Source: Spirochaetales bacterium (GTDB lineage: Bacteria > Spirochaetota > Spirochaetia > SZUA-6). Taken from it: 64,000 nt of DNA. A model generated the notes under the pieces. That model did not search any database, was not told the origin of the DNA, and saw only the letters and a list, made by a program, of their open reading frames with translations. Made by a program: the position numbers and the translations under genes. Of the stretch, positions 8,112-16,682 are shown piece after piece. The stretch spans positions 62,001 through 126,000 of the forward strand of contig JALUUM010000024.1 in the NCBI GenBank assembly GCA_027021365.1. The letters are read 5' to 3'. Within the stretch, counting starts at the first letter, position 1; every line of letters starts with the position of its first letter.

Positions 8112-9435
8112 AAAATACTATCTCGAAAGTCTCGGTTGTGCAAAAAACCAGGTTGACAGTGAGCTGATGATGTCCTTTCTCGAAAGGAAAAACTGGGTGC
8201 CTGCAAAGGACCCGGGAGAGGCAGAGCTTATAATTGTCAATACCTGCGGTTTCATAGAGCCTGCCAGAGAAGAATCTATCGATACGATACTCTCCTTTAG
8301 AAAACTGTACCCTGACAAGAAGATACTGATGACCGGTTGTCTGGTTCAAAGGTACGCATCGGAACTCTATGATGATCTTAAAGAGGCCGATGGTTTTTTC
8401 GGAAACAATTTCCTCCAGGATATAGACAGGGTCGCATCGAGTGTTCTTGAAGGAAAGAGGGAAATATTCCTCGGGGATAAGGAAAGGATATCCGAGGAAC
8501 AGTACAGAATCGAGCGTAAACGACTCCTCTCTTTTCCGGGCAGTGCCTATGTAAAGATTTCAGAGGGTTGTAACAACAGGTGTACCTACTGTTCCATACC
8601 GATTATCAGAGGAGACTTAAAGAGCAGGAGCATAGAATCCGTGATTATCGAGATCGAGCACCTTCTGGAGATTGGCATAAGAGAATTGAACATAATAGCC
8701 CAGGATCTTGCCTCTTTCGGGAAAGACAGAAATACCAATTTCATGGAGCTGATGAAGCGCATTTCGGAGATAAAGGGGGACTTCTGGGTAAGGCTTCTCT
8801 ACTTTCATCCGGACAACTTCGAAAAAGAGATACTATCATTGATGAAGAATGATCCGAGGTTTCTTCCCTACTTCGATCTCCCCTTTCAGCATGCCGCGAA
8901 GAAAATCCTGAAGAAAATGGGAAGAAGGGGTGACGGTGAAGAGTATCTGAAACTCATTTCCCTTATCAGGAATACCCTCCCGGGTGCTGTAATACGTTCG
9001 ACTTTTCTTGTCGGTTTCCCGGGAGAAACGAAAGAAGATTTCAAAGAACTCGTTGATTTTCAGAAGAGAGCGGAACTGGACTGGCTTGGCGTATTCACCT
9101 ATTCCAGGGAGGAAGGCACTCCTGCATACGGTTTCAGGAAAAGAGTGCCGGAAAAAGTAGCGCTATCGAGGAAATCTGAGATTGAGCGTCTGCAGGTAGG
9201 AATATCGGAGAGACGCCTGGAAAGGTTTGTAGGGGCGAACCTGGATATCCTTGTCGAGGAAGAGGTTAGGGAGGAGGGACTTTTCATCGGGAGGGCATAT
9301 ATCGATGCTCCGGAGGTTGACGGAGCGGTTGTATTCAGAACTTCTAGTTCTGTGAGACCCGGAGAACTTATAAGGTGCCGGATAACTGGAAGGGCCGGTT
9401 TCGACCTGGAGGCGGTTGATGAAGGATATTCTTGA
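8101..9435 (+). CDS. rimO: Ribosomal protein S12 methylthiotransferase RimO
   Basis: RimO adds a methylthio group to an Asp of ribosomal protein S12 using radical SAM chemistry and two iron-sulfur clusters. The 444-residue protein has the diagnostic N-terminal LGCAKNQVDSE (Cys13), which separates RimO from MiaB. The radical-SAM motif is C157-x3-C161-x2-C164 (GCNNRCTYCSIP), with the RimO-type IIAQDLASFG downstream. A TRAM domain lies at the C-terminus (about 375-444). The start overlaps the RodZ-like gene by 11 nt, and the next gene starts 17 nt before its stop, pointing to translational coupling. Length and motifs are normal. Confidence 0.96.
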   Translation: MYIKKYYLESLGCAKNQVDSELMMSFLERKNWVPAKDPGEAELIIVNTCGFIEPAREESIDTILSFRKLYPDKKILMTGCLVQRYASELYDDLKEADGFFGNNFLQDIDRVASSVLEGKREIFLGDKERISEEQYRIERKRLLSFPGSAYVKISEGCNNRCTYCSIPIIRGDLKSRSIESVIIEIEHLLEIGIRELNIIAQDLASFGKDRNTNFMELMKRISEIKGDFWVRLLYFHPDNFEKEILSLMKNDPRFLPYFDLPFQHAAKKILKKMGRRGDGEEYLKLISLIRNTLPGAVIRSTFLVGFPGETKEDFKELVDFQKRAELDWLGVFTYSREEGTPAYGFRKRVPEKVALSRKSEIERLQVGISERRLERFVGANLDILVEEEVREEGLFIGRAYIDAPEVDGAVVFRTSSSVRPGELIRCRITGRAGFDLEAVDEGYS

Positions 9436-11497
9436 GGGTTTGAACGAGAAGCAGCGGGAAGCCGTTCTTCATTTCGGCCATCCCCTTCTGATACTGGCCG
9501 GTGCAGGTTCCGGGAAGACACGGGTAATAACTACCAAGATTGCATATCTCATAGAGGAGAGAAACTTCGAGCCAAGCTCGATTTTGGGGGTGACCTTTAC
9601 CAATAAAGCCGCAGATGAGATGAGAACGAGAATTGCAGGAATGATTCGCAGGGAACCCCCTATGATAAAGACCTTCCATTCCTTTGGTGCTTGGCTTTTA
9701 AGGAGGAATTCCCATCTGCTTGGCTTGAATTCGAGCTTTCTCATTTACGATGAAAATGATTCGGTAAGGATACTGAAGGAACTCTTCGGAAAGCAGTATT
9801 CGGCGGAAGAGCTAAAGGCATTCATGCATCAGATAAGCAGGCTGAAAGACTCCTGCATAGACCCGGATGGTGATGTGGGAAAGGTCTCCTTCAATCCTGA
9901 TCTGCGCAGGGTATACGAATCCTACCAGAAGAGACTTAAGGACACGGGGAACCTCGATTTCGGGGATTTAATAATGCTCAGTGTAAGGCTCCTCTCTGAC
10001 CACGAAGCGGTGAGGAAGAGAATCAGGCAGCGCTTTCGGGCAATACTGGTAGATGAGTACCAAGACTCGAACCATGCCCAGTTCGAACTATTAAAGGAGT
10101 TGTACAGTGGGGATAACTACCTATGTGTAGTAGGCGATGAGGATCAATCTATTTACAGGTTCAGGGGAGCCGATATCGATAATATTCTATCCTTCCCAAG
10201 GCACTTTCCCGGCACGGATATAATAAGGCTGGAGAGAAATTACAGATCCACCATGCCTATTTTAAAGGTAGCCTCTGCTGTGGTTTCCAACAACATGAAC
10301 AGGCTTGGGAAAAATCTCTGGACAGATAAGGAATCGGGAATACCTGTAAAGCTGGTATTTTTAAATGACCAGCAGCATGAAGCAGAGTTTTGCTGTGAAC
10401 TCCTGGAAGACGGAAATTATGGCGGGACGGCCATTCTGTACAGGATGAATGCCCAGTCGAGGATATTTGAGGAATACTTCACCAACAGTGGAATTCCCTA
10501 CAGGGTGATAGGTACCAAGCGATTCTATGAGCGGGAAGAGGTTAAAGATGCAATAGCCTACCTTGCACTTGCCCTGAATCCGCGGGATTCGGTCTCCTTT
10601 CATAGGATAGTGAACAAGCCGGCAAGGGGAATAGGGAAGGTGACTCTTTCCAGGGTGTTGACAAGGGGTGATGGTGAGAGGGATATTCTCCCGTGCATCC
10701 GAAAGAATCTTACCGATAGAGGTAGTGGGATAGGCACACGTGCAAGGAGAGGAATAGAGGACTTTCTCGGGATAATCGATGCCGTAAGGGATAGGCTTAA
10801 TCATCACTCCCTGTCCGATACGATACGGTTCATAATAGAGGAGAGTGGTTTGTACCGATACTACCGCGAGAAGGATTCCTCCATGGGGAGCCAGAAGGCT
10901 GATAACCTCGAAGAACTGGTAAACGCCTGTAGCACCTATGGAAGCGGGGTTGATGAGGCACTGAGATTCCTCGAGAATATTTCTCTCGATTCCAGTGAAG
11001 AAAACCCGTATATCGAGGAAAATGCCGTAAGCCTTATCACACTCCATAATACTAAGGGTCTTGAGTTTGAAAGAGTGATAATAACGGGACTGGAACAGAG
11101 TATTATTCCACATCACTCCAATTCGGAATCGGATGACGAGGTAGAGGAGGAAAGAAGGCTCTTCTATGTAGGTATAACGAGGGCAAAAAAAACCTTAGTA
11201 CTCACCTCATGCAGGAGGAGAAGGATATTCGGCAAGACACAAGTGCAGGAACCTTCCCGGTTTTTGAAGGAGATACCGGAAAAGTATATCGAAGTGGAAG
11301 ACAGGAGTTCTGCCGGTGATGATGAATATTACCCCGCCGGAAGTCTCGTGTATCACTATGAGTATGGCTCTGGAATAATCCTAAAGAATTGGTATAATAA
11401 CGGTATTCTTAACGTGGTGGTACGTTTTGAGAATGGCAAGATAGCAAGGTTGATTCCCAAATATGCCGGTCTTAAGAGGATAGAATACTATGATTGA
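9419..11497 (+). CDS. pcrA: UvrD/PcrA-type superfamily 1 DNA helicase
   Basis: A 692-residue 3'-5' DNA helicase of the UvrD/PcrA/Rep group, used in repair and in removing protein blocks. The Q-motif LNEKQREAVL, Walker A GAGSGKT, Walker B VDEYQD, motif III GDEDQSIYRFRGA, motif IV LERNYRS, motif V TLHNTKGLEFE and motif VI YVGITRAKK are all present. The C-terminal 45 residues (YHYEYGSGIIL, then YAGLKRIEYYD) match the Tudor-like domain found in PcrA/UvrD. ATG 9419 was chosen because GGAGG lies 6 nt upstream; a TTG at 9416 is in the same frame. It overlaps rimO by 17 nt and gatC by 8 nt. Whether it acts as PcrA, UvrD or Rep cannot be told from sequence alone. Confidence 0.93.
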   Translation: MKDILEGLNEKQREAVLHFGHPLLILAGAGSGKTRVITTKIAYLIEERNFEPSSILGVTFTNKAADEMRTRIAGMIRREPPMIKTFHSFGAWLLRRNSHLLGLNSSFLIYDENDSVRILKELFGKQYSAEELKAFMHQISRLKDSCIDPDGDVGKVSFNPDLRRVYESYQKRLKDTGNLDFGDLIMLSVRLLSDHEAVRKRIRQRFRAILVDEYQDSNHAQFELLKELYSGDNYLCVVGDEDQSIYRFRGADIDNILSFPRHFPGTDIIRLERNYRSTMPILKVASAVVSNNMNRLGKNLWTDKESGIPVKLVFLNDQQHEAEFCCELLEDGNYGGTAILYRMNAQSRIFEEYFTNSGIPYRVIGTKRFYEREEVKDAIAYLALALNPRDSVSFHRIVNKPARGIGKVTLSRVLTRGDGERDILPCIRKNLTDRGSGIGTRARRGIEDFLGIIDAVRDRLNHHSLSDTIRFIIEESGLYRYYREKDSSMGSQKADNLEELVNACSTYGSGVDEALRFLENISLDSSEENPYIEENAVSLITLHNTKGLEFERVIITGLEQSIIPHHSNSESDDEVEEERRLFYVGITRAKKTLVLTSCRRRRIFGKTQVQEPSRFLKEIPEKYIEVEDRSSAGDDEYYPAGSLVYHYEYGSGIILKNWYNNGILNVVVRFENGKIARLIPKYAGLKRIEYYD

Positions 11498-11795
11498 TGA
11501 CAAAACCCTGGAATCGATTCTATTTATGAGTAAGCTTGATGTCGATGAAAATGTCCGGGAGAAATTCCGGAGTCAGATCGACTCTGTCATTACGTATTTC
11601 GAGATATTGAAAGAGGTCGATACGGAATCTGTAACCTCGAGTGCAGAAGAGGCAGTTGGAATGGATGAACTTCGTATGGATGAGAAGAAGGAATCCTTTT
11701 CAACTGCTATACTCAAGAGTTTTGCAATACACTTTATGGACGGTTACTTTGCCGTACCAAGGATAATAGAAAAGAGGAAGGCAGAGGAAAAATGA
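11490..11795 (+). CDS. gatC: Asp-tRNA(Asn)/Glu-tRNA(Gln) amidotransferase subunit C
   Basis: GatC (101 residues) is the small helical subunit that wraps around and stabilises GatA in the GatCAB complex, which converts misacylated Glu-tRNA(Gln) or Asp-tRNA(Asn) to the correct amide. The N-terminal helices (LESILFMSKLDVDE) and the conserved end (DGYFAVPRIIE) are typical. The order gatC-gatA-gatB with 4-nt to 9-nt junctions supports the call. The start lies inside the helicase gene (8-nt overlap), and the stop shares ATGA with gatA. Confidence 0.93.
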   Translation: MIDDKTLESILFMSKLDVDENVREKFRSQIDSVITYFEILKEVDTESVTSSAEEAVGMDELRMDEKKESFSTAILKSFAIHFMDGYFAVPRIIEKRKAEEK

Positions 11796-13234
11796 ATATA
11801 ATCGAAGCCCCTCTTTCTGAATTGAAGGAGATGCTGGACAACGGTGATATTTCTGCCGTTGAGATTGTAAGGGCATTCAGGGAAAATTACGAGAGGGACG
11901 AAAGGGAGGAGCTTCCCCTTAACGGTTACATCGAGTTCTTTGATGATGCTGAGAAAGCAGCACAAAAGTCTGACCAGGTAAGAGAATCAGGTGACCCCGG
12001 GATACTCGAGGGGCTACCCATTGCTGTCAAAGACAATATCCTAATAAGCGGACACGAGGTGACATGCGGATCGGCAATACTTGAGGGTTTCAAGGCGCCG
12101 TACTCTTCCACGGTTGTGGAACGCTTGAGAGCGGAGGGGATGATCTTTCTGGGAAGGACCAATATGGATGAATTTGCAATGGGCTCAACCTGTGAATATT
12201 CCGTGTACGGCCCTTCGAGAAATCCCTACGAGAGAAACCATGTAACGGGGGGAAGTTCCGGCGGATCGGCCTGTGTCGTTTCCGCCGCTCAAGCTCCCGT
12301 GGCGCTTGGTTCGGAAACAGGCGGTTCCGTAAGGTTACCGGCTTCTTTCTGTGGCATTTACGGTTTGAAACCCACTTACGGAAGCTTGTCGAGGTATGGA
12401 CTCGTTGCATTCGGTTCTTCGCTGGACCAGATAGGGATTCTTGGAAGGGTTCCGGATGACATCGCACTAGTATTGAGTGTGGCCGGAGGCTACGATCCAA
12501 ATGATTCGACATCGGCAAATGTGGATTTTTCCGGTATCTACCCTCTGAAAAGAATGAAACTAAAGGGGAAGAGGGTTGCAATCCCGGTAGAAATATCGGA
12601 AGAGGGAGTTGACGAGGAGATAAGAGGAAAGATAAAAGTTTTTTCGGATTGGCTTACCGGAATGGGTGTGACGGTAGAAAAGATTTCACTTCCCGTATTA
12701 AAGCTTTCCGTAGCCATATACTACATAATTGCTCCCGCTGAGGCTTCTTCCAACCTTTCACGTTTCGATGGGATAAAGTACGGTTTCAGGGATACCACCG
12801 GCGAAACCCTCGAAGATCTGTACGTAAGAACGAGGACACGTGGTTTCGGAGAGGAAGTAAAGAGAAGGATATTCATAGGGAATTACGTGCTCTCCTCCGG
12901 TTACTACGATGAATATTACAAGAAAGCAATGGAGGTAAGGAGACTTTTGAAAGGAAGGATTTCGGAACTCTTTACGAAGTATGATTTTATACTTTCTCCA
13001 ACCTCTCCGGTTCTGCCCTTTAGGATAGGAGAGAAGGTGGATGATCCTCTGTCCCTCTACCTTACCGATATTTGTACCACCTTTGCTAACCTTGCCTCGA
13101 TTCCGGCCCTCTCTGTTCCTCTAGGATTGTCGAAGAAAGGTCTTCCCATAGGTCTGCAGATCGCAGGGAACATGTTTGAGGAGGAAAAACTTTTGAGGGT
13201 TGCAAAGCTGTGGCATGAGGAAAGTAATTTTTAG
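11792..13234 (+). CDS. gatA: Glutamyl-tRNA(Gln) amidotransferase subunit A
   Basis: GatA (480 residues) is the glutaminase/amidase subunit of GatCAB, releasing ammonia from glutamine and channelling it to GatB. The amidase-signature Ser-cisSer-Lys triad is visible: Lys80 in PIAVKDNI, cis-Ser155 in GGSSGGSA, and nucleophile Ser179 in GSETGGSVRLPASFCG. The C-terminal region with CTTFANLASIPALSVPLG is also typical. It overlaps gatC by 4 nt, and gatB follows after 9 nt. Length and motifs are normal. Confidence 0.97.
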   Translation: MNIIEAPLSELKEMLDNGDISAVEIVRAFRENYERDEREELPLNGYIEFFDDAEKAAQKSDQVRESGDPGILEGLPIAVKDNILISGHEVTCGSAILEGFKAPYSSTVVERLRAEGMIFLGRTNMDEFAMGSTCEYSVYGPSRNPYERNHVTGGSSGGSACVVSAAQAPVALGSETGGSVRLPASFCGIYGLKPTYGSLSRYGLVAFGSSLDQIGILGRVPDDIALVLSVAGGYDPNDSTSANVDFSGIYPLKRMKLKGKRVAIPVEISEEGVDEEIRGKIKVFSDWLTGMGVTVEKISLPVLKLSVAIYYIIAPAEASSNLSRFDGIKYGFRDTTGETLEDLYVRTRTRGFGEEVKRRIFIGNYVLSSGYYDEYYKKAMEVRRLLKGRISELFTKYDFILSPTSPVLPFRIGEKVDDPLSLYLTDICTTFANLASIPALSVPLGLSKKGLPIGLQIAGNMFEEEKLLRVAKLWHEESNF

Positions 13235-13243
13235 GAAGTTTTG

Positions 13244-14701
13244 ATGGTGAAATACAGCGTAGTAATTGGTTGTGAGGTACATGTTCAGCTACTCACAAAG
13301 ACGAAGGCCTTCTGTTCATGTGAGAACAGGTTCGGAGGCATTCCAAATACACGTGTCTGTCCCGTTTGTCTTGGCCTTCCCGGTGCCCTTCCCGTTGTCA
13401 ACAGAGCAATGGTCGAGTATGCAATAAAGGCAGGACTTGCCCTGAACTGCAAAGTGGCTTCGGTAACGAAGTTTGACAGAAAGAATTACATGTATCCCGA
13501 CCTTCCCAAGGGATACCAGATCTCCCAGTACGACATACCAATCTGCTATGAGGGCTATCTCGATATAGAATCAGATGGCAGTACGAGAAGGGTAAGGATA
13601 AGAAGGCTTCATATGGAGGAGGATGCAGGCAAGAATATACATCTGGAGGATGATTCGGGCCTGAGCTATGTGGACTTCAACAGGTGCGGTACACCTCTAC
13701 TTGAAATAGTATCGGAACCCGATATCACCTCACCGGAAGAGGCCGTTTCCTATGTTCAGGGTCTCAAAGAAATAATGCTCTACCTTGAAATTTCGGACTG
13801 CAATATGGAGGAAGGCTCATTGCGGTGCGACGCAAATATCAATCTGCATATAGAAGAAGGGGGAGAGGTATTCGAGACCCCGATTGCAGAGGTGAAGAAT
13901 ATGAACTCCTTTAAGGCAATGAAGAATGCACTTCACTACGAGGTTGAGAGGCAGTTGAAAGAGTGGAGAGAGCACAGGTATACTCTAAAGGATTTCGGAA
14001 AGATTACCAGGGGATACGATGACAGGACGGGTAAGACAATCCTCCAGCGTTCAAAGGAGGAGGAGTCCGATTACAGGTATTTCCCCGAACCGGACTTGAA
14101 ACCCATTTTGATTCCGGAAGAACTTATCAGGGAGATCAGGCAGAGTATCGGTGAACTGCCGAGGGAAAAGCGAAAGAGACTGATTTCAGAGTACGGAATA
14201 ACTGAAAAGGATGCAAAGATACTCTCATCATCGGTGGCTCTTAGTGCTTACTTCGAAAGAGCTGCAAAGGGTTACAGGGAGCCGAGAAAAATAGCAAACT
14301 GGGTGATTACGGAACTGGGAGGTTTCCTGAATTCCGAGGGAATATCGATAGAGGAGTGCAACCTGCCTCCTGTGTATATCAGAAAACTTGTAGAGCTCAT
14401 AGACGGTGGAAAGATAAGCGGAAAGATAGCCAAGGATGTTTTTGCCGAGATGACAAGGACAAATTCGAACCCGGAGGAAATCGTTAGGAGAAAGGGGCTG
14501 AGCCAGATAACGGACAGAGAGGAGCTTCAGAGGGTGGTGAAAGGAGTTGTCGAGGGCAATCCCAAATCAGTGGCTGATTTCAAGGGTGGCAAGGATCATG
14601 CGTTTAAATTTCTCATGGGACAGATAATGAAAGTGACGAGAGGGAGGGCGAATCCCCGGATCGCCAGAGACATACTGAAAGAGATGTTGGAAGATGATTG
14701 A
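13244..14701 (+). CDS. gatB: Asp/Glu-tRNA amidotransferase subunit B
   Basis: GatB (485 residues) binds the misacylated tRNA, phosphorylates the side-chain carboxylate with ATP and transfers ammonia to it. The cradle domain begins with IGCEVHVQLLTKTKAFCSC and contains the zinc-site CPVCLGLPGALP, PKGYQISQYDIP and the conserved EEGSLRCDANINL. The C-terminal helical and YqeY-like tail domains (about 335-485) are complete, ending GQIMKVTRGRANP. ATG 13244 was preferred over TTG 13241 because AGGAAG lies 5 nt upstream. It overlaps folE2 by 8 nt. Confidence 0.97.
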   Translation: MVKYSVVIGCEVHVQLLTKTKAFCSCENRFGGIPNTRVCPVCLGLPGALPVVNRAMVEYAIKAGLALNCKVASVTKFDRKNYMYPDLPKGYQISQYDIPICYEGYLDIESDGSTRRVRIRRLHMEEDAGKNIHLEDDSGLSYVDFNRCGTPLLEIVSEPDITSPEEAVSYVQGLKEIMLYLEISDCNMEEGSLRCDANINLHIEEGGEVFETPIAEVKNMNSFKAMKNALHYEVERQLKEWREHRYTLKDFGKITRGYDDRTGKTILQRSKEEESDYRYFPEPDLKPILIPEELIREIRQSIGELPREKRKRLISEYGITEKDAKILSSSVALSAYFERAAKGYREPRKIANWVITELGGFLNSEGISIEECNLPPVYIRKLVELIDGGKISGKIAKDVFAEMTRTNSNPEEIVRRKGLSQITDREELQRVVKGVVEGNPKSVADFKGGKDHAFKFLMGQIMKVTRGRANPRIARDILKEMLEDD

Positions 14702-15473
14702 CGTTCAGAATGGAATAGATACGAGAAACACCCCGATTGACAGGGTTGGAATAAAAGGTATGAAGTACCCTATCGTGGTTCAGGACAGACAGAACAAGAA
14801 ACAGCATACCGTTGCAGAGGTTAGCGTTTATGTGAATCTGCCACACCACTACCGAGGAACCCACATGAGTCGTTTCGTGGAGATACTGAACGAATTCAAA
14901 GGCGAAATCAGCTATGCGAACCTGGGAAGTATCCTTGAGATGATAAAGGAACGCCTTGATGCGGAGGAGTCACACATAGAGTTTTCATTTCCCTATTTCA
15001 TAAAGAAGAGGGCACCGGTTTCCGGGCAGAAATCCTTCATGTCGTACAGGTGTACCATACAGGGAAGTTATGGCAAGAAGCTACATATAAACACAAAAGT
15101 TTCAGTCCCTGTTCATACCCTCTGTCCCTGCTCGAAAGAGATAGCAGAGGTATCAGCACACAATCAGAGAGGGTATGTAACGATAACGATAGGCATGACG
15201 AAGTTTGTGTGGATAGAGGATCTCATAGAGATAGCGGAGGAGTCGGCTTCCAGCCCCCTGTATTCGCTCTTGAAGCGTGAGGATGAGAAGTATGTTACCG
15301 AGTATGCATATGATAATCCCCGTTTCGTTGAGGATGTAGTAAGGGAGGTGGCTCTGAGGTTGAGGGAACTTCCCGGGCTCCGTTTTTTCATCGTAGAGGC
15401 AGAGAATATGGAATCGATTCACAATCACAGCGCCTACGCCACCATAATGCGGAAGTTTAAAACAGAAGATTGA
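14694..15473 (+). CDS. folE2: GTP cyclohydrolase IB (FolE2/MptA type)
   Basis: This 259-residue protein makes dihydroneopterin triphosphate from GTP, the first step of folate synthesis. It belongs to the COG1469 (type IB) family rather than the zinc-dependent FolE. The family core VHTLCPCSKEIAEVSAHNQRGYV carries the metal-binding Cys and the conserved His; the N-terminal VGIKGMKYPIVV and the C-terminal EAENMESIHNHSAYA also fit. In some bacteria FolE2 backs up FolE when zinc is scarce; no second cyclohydrolase is in this window. The ATG overlaps gatB by 8 nt. A 26-bp imperfect duplication begins in the last codons and runs past the stop. Confidence 0.93.
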   Translation: MIDVQNGIDTRNTPIDRVGIKGMKYPIVVQDRQNKKQHTVAEVSVYVNLPHHYRGTHMSRFVEILNEFKGEISYANLGSILEMIKERLDAEESHIEFSFPYFIKKRAPVSGQKSFMSYRCTIQGSYGKKLHINTKVSVPVHTLCPCSKEIAEVSAHNQRGYVTITIGMTKFVWIEDLIEIAEESASSPLYSLLKREDEKYVTEYAYDNPRFVEDVVREVALRLRELPGLRFFIVEAENMESIHNHSAYATIMRKFKTED

Positions 15474-15510
15474 AGCAAAATGCTAAAGCAGAAGATTGAA
15501 ACGGAAATTT
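15459..15510 (+). repeat. 26-bp imperfect tandem duplication at the folE2 stop
   Basis: Two adjacent 26-bp units (15459-15484 and 15485-15510) match at 19 of 26 positions, with the core CAGAAGATTGAA identical in both. The first unit contains the last FolE2 codons and the TGA stop; the second lies in the space before the next gene. The period equals that of the duplication at the end of nagB. Confidence 0.7.
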
Positions 15511-15514
15511 GAAA

Positions 15515-16372
15515 TTGAGTGATAGAATAAATCTACAGAAGCTCATTCCGGAGATAAGGCGTGCCAGGGGTTACAGGCTCTACTCTTATGATGGCAGGAG
15601 GTACATAGACTGCTATCAGAATGGGGGTAGGGCTGTTCTGGGACACAGAGCGGGAAAACTGACAAAAACCTTGAAAAATGTCATTTCAAAGGGTTTGATT
15701 CTTGATCTCCCATCGGTACATGCAAGGCGCTTGAAGAAAGCCGTTAGGGGGATTCTACCGGACTTCGAAAGGGTATTAATCTTTGGTAACAGGGAGAGGG
15801 CGATCGAGGCACTGTCCCTGGATGATAGTGAAATAGAAGACCCTGCAATCGAGAGAAGGAAAGAAGTGAAGGCGGGATCGAGGGGAGATGCGGCCCTGTG
15901 GAGACCTTTCCTTAGGGGAATAGACTGGTCCGGCTTCAAAATCCTTTTACCGATACTCCCATTTTCAATGGCTGATTCGCCCTGTGTGGTCTGTATCCGC
16001 AATGGCATAGATTTGAAATTATCAGAAGATGGGTTACCCGAAGACGATGTTGTGTCTCCCGTTATGCTGGCAGGTGCAACGAGGTCGATATACGACATGC
16101 CGAAGTATCAGATTCCGCCATGGGCAGAGAAGTTCTTTGGCAATACTTCGGGTTCGAAGAATGAAAACTCTGCTGCAGGCTGGAAACGTAATGGCCCTTA
16201 CCTTACCTGCCTCTGCGAGAGGGAAGCATACGAAGGGATTTTTAGAGCTTTCCTTGAAAACGGAGTGTTGATTTCTCCGTACTATCCCGGGCCTACTATT
16301 CTTCCGGCAGAAGTCTCCGATGGTGAACTGAAAAAAATCGTTAGACTTTTTTACCGTTTTCCTGGAAAATAG
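15515..16372 (+). CDS. Class III aminotransferase-like protein lacking the PLP lysine region
   Basis: The first 45 residues (YRLYSYDGRRYIDCYQNGG, then AVLGHR) look like the N-terminal small domain of class III aminotransferases such as glutamate-1-semialdehyde aminomutase. The C-terminal part (FRAFLENGVLISPYYPG, then SDGELKKIV) resembles the end of that fold. The middle large domain is short, and I see no PLP-binding Lys motif or the usual Asp of the cofactor site. At 285 residues it is about 140 shorter than the family. It is probably a non-enzymatic descendant. TTG 15515 was chosen because GGAAA lies 7 nt upstream; TTG 15509 is in the same frame. The small membrane-protein gene follows after 4 nt. 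Confidence 0.7.
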   Translation: MSDRINLQKLIPEIRRARGYRLYSYDGRRYIDCYQNGGRAVLGHRAGKLTKTLKNVISKGLILDLPSVHARRLKKAVRGILPDFERVLIFGNRERAIEALSLDDSEIEDPAIERRKEVKAGSRGDAALWRPFLRGIDWSGFKILLPILPFSMADSPCVVCIRNGIDLKLSEDGLPEDDVVSPVMLAGATRSIYDMPKYQIPPWAEKFFGNTSGSKNENSAAGWKRNGPYLTCLCEREAYEGIFRAFLENGVLISPYYPGPTILPAEVSDGELKKIVRLFYRFPGK

Positions 16373-16376
16373 CATT

Positions 16377-16679
16377 ATGGATGTAGCATCTTTTGTTTAC
16401 ATGATGACCAAGATAATCTTCGGTGGCATAGCCACCTTTTTTGCCGTGCTGGTCTGGTCGAAAACCAGGGACATAGCATGGATACTGATTGTAATCGGCA
16501 CAATCGTTTATTACATTGGTATAATATACGATACGCTGGATATGTTCGGCATCGTAGGTGAGTATGCCATCGTGATAAACGGGATATCACTTGTAAAGTT
16601 GATACTCTCCAATCTTCCCATGGTGATATTCGTATTTGCCTTCATAATAGTCGTGGTGAGGAAAAGAATCCCTAGATAG
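16377..16679 (+). CDS. Small integral membrane protein, unknown function
   Basis: A 100-residue hydrophobic protein with about three transmembrane helices (roughly residues 5-25, 32-52 and 72-93) and a basic C-terminus (VVVRKRIPR). I do not recognise a family. GGAAAA upstream provides a weak ribosome site. It is the last gene of the long plus-strand run, 4 nt after the aminotransferase-like gene, and it converges on the aldo/keto reductase gene with a 3-nt gap. A membrane partner for the aminotransferase-like protein is possible but only a guess from position. Confidence 0.7.
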   Translation: MDVASFVYMMTKIIFGGIATFFAVLVWSKTRDIAWILIVIGTIVYYIGIIYDTLDMFGIVGEYAIVINGISLVKLILSNLPMVIFVFAFIIVVVRKRIPR

Positions 16680-16682
16680 GAA

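Noticed and set aside
10361..11116. Antisense frame of 251 residues inside the helicase gene
   Set aside because: Long because stops are rare opposite this coding frame; no motif, and the helicase motifs V and VI lie on the other strand.
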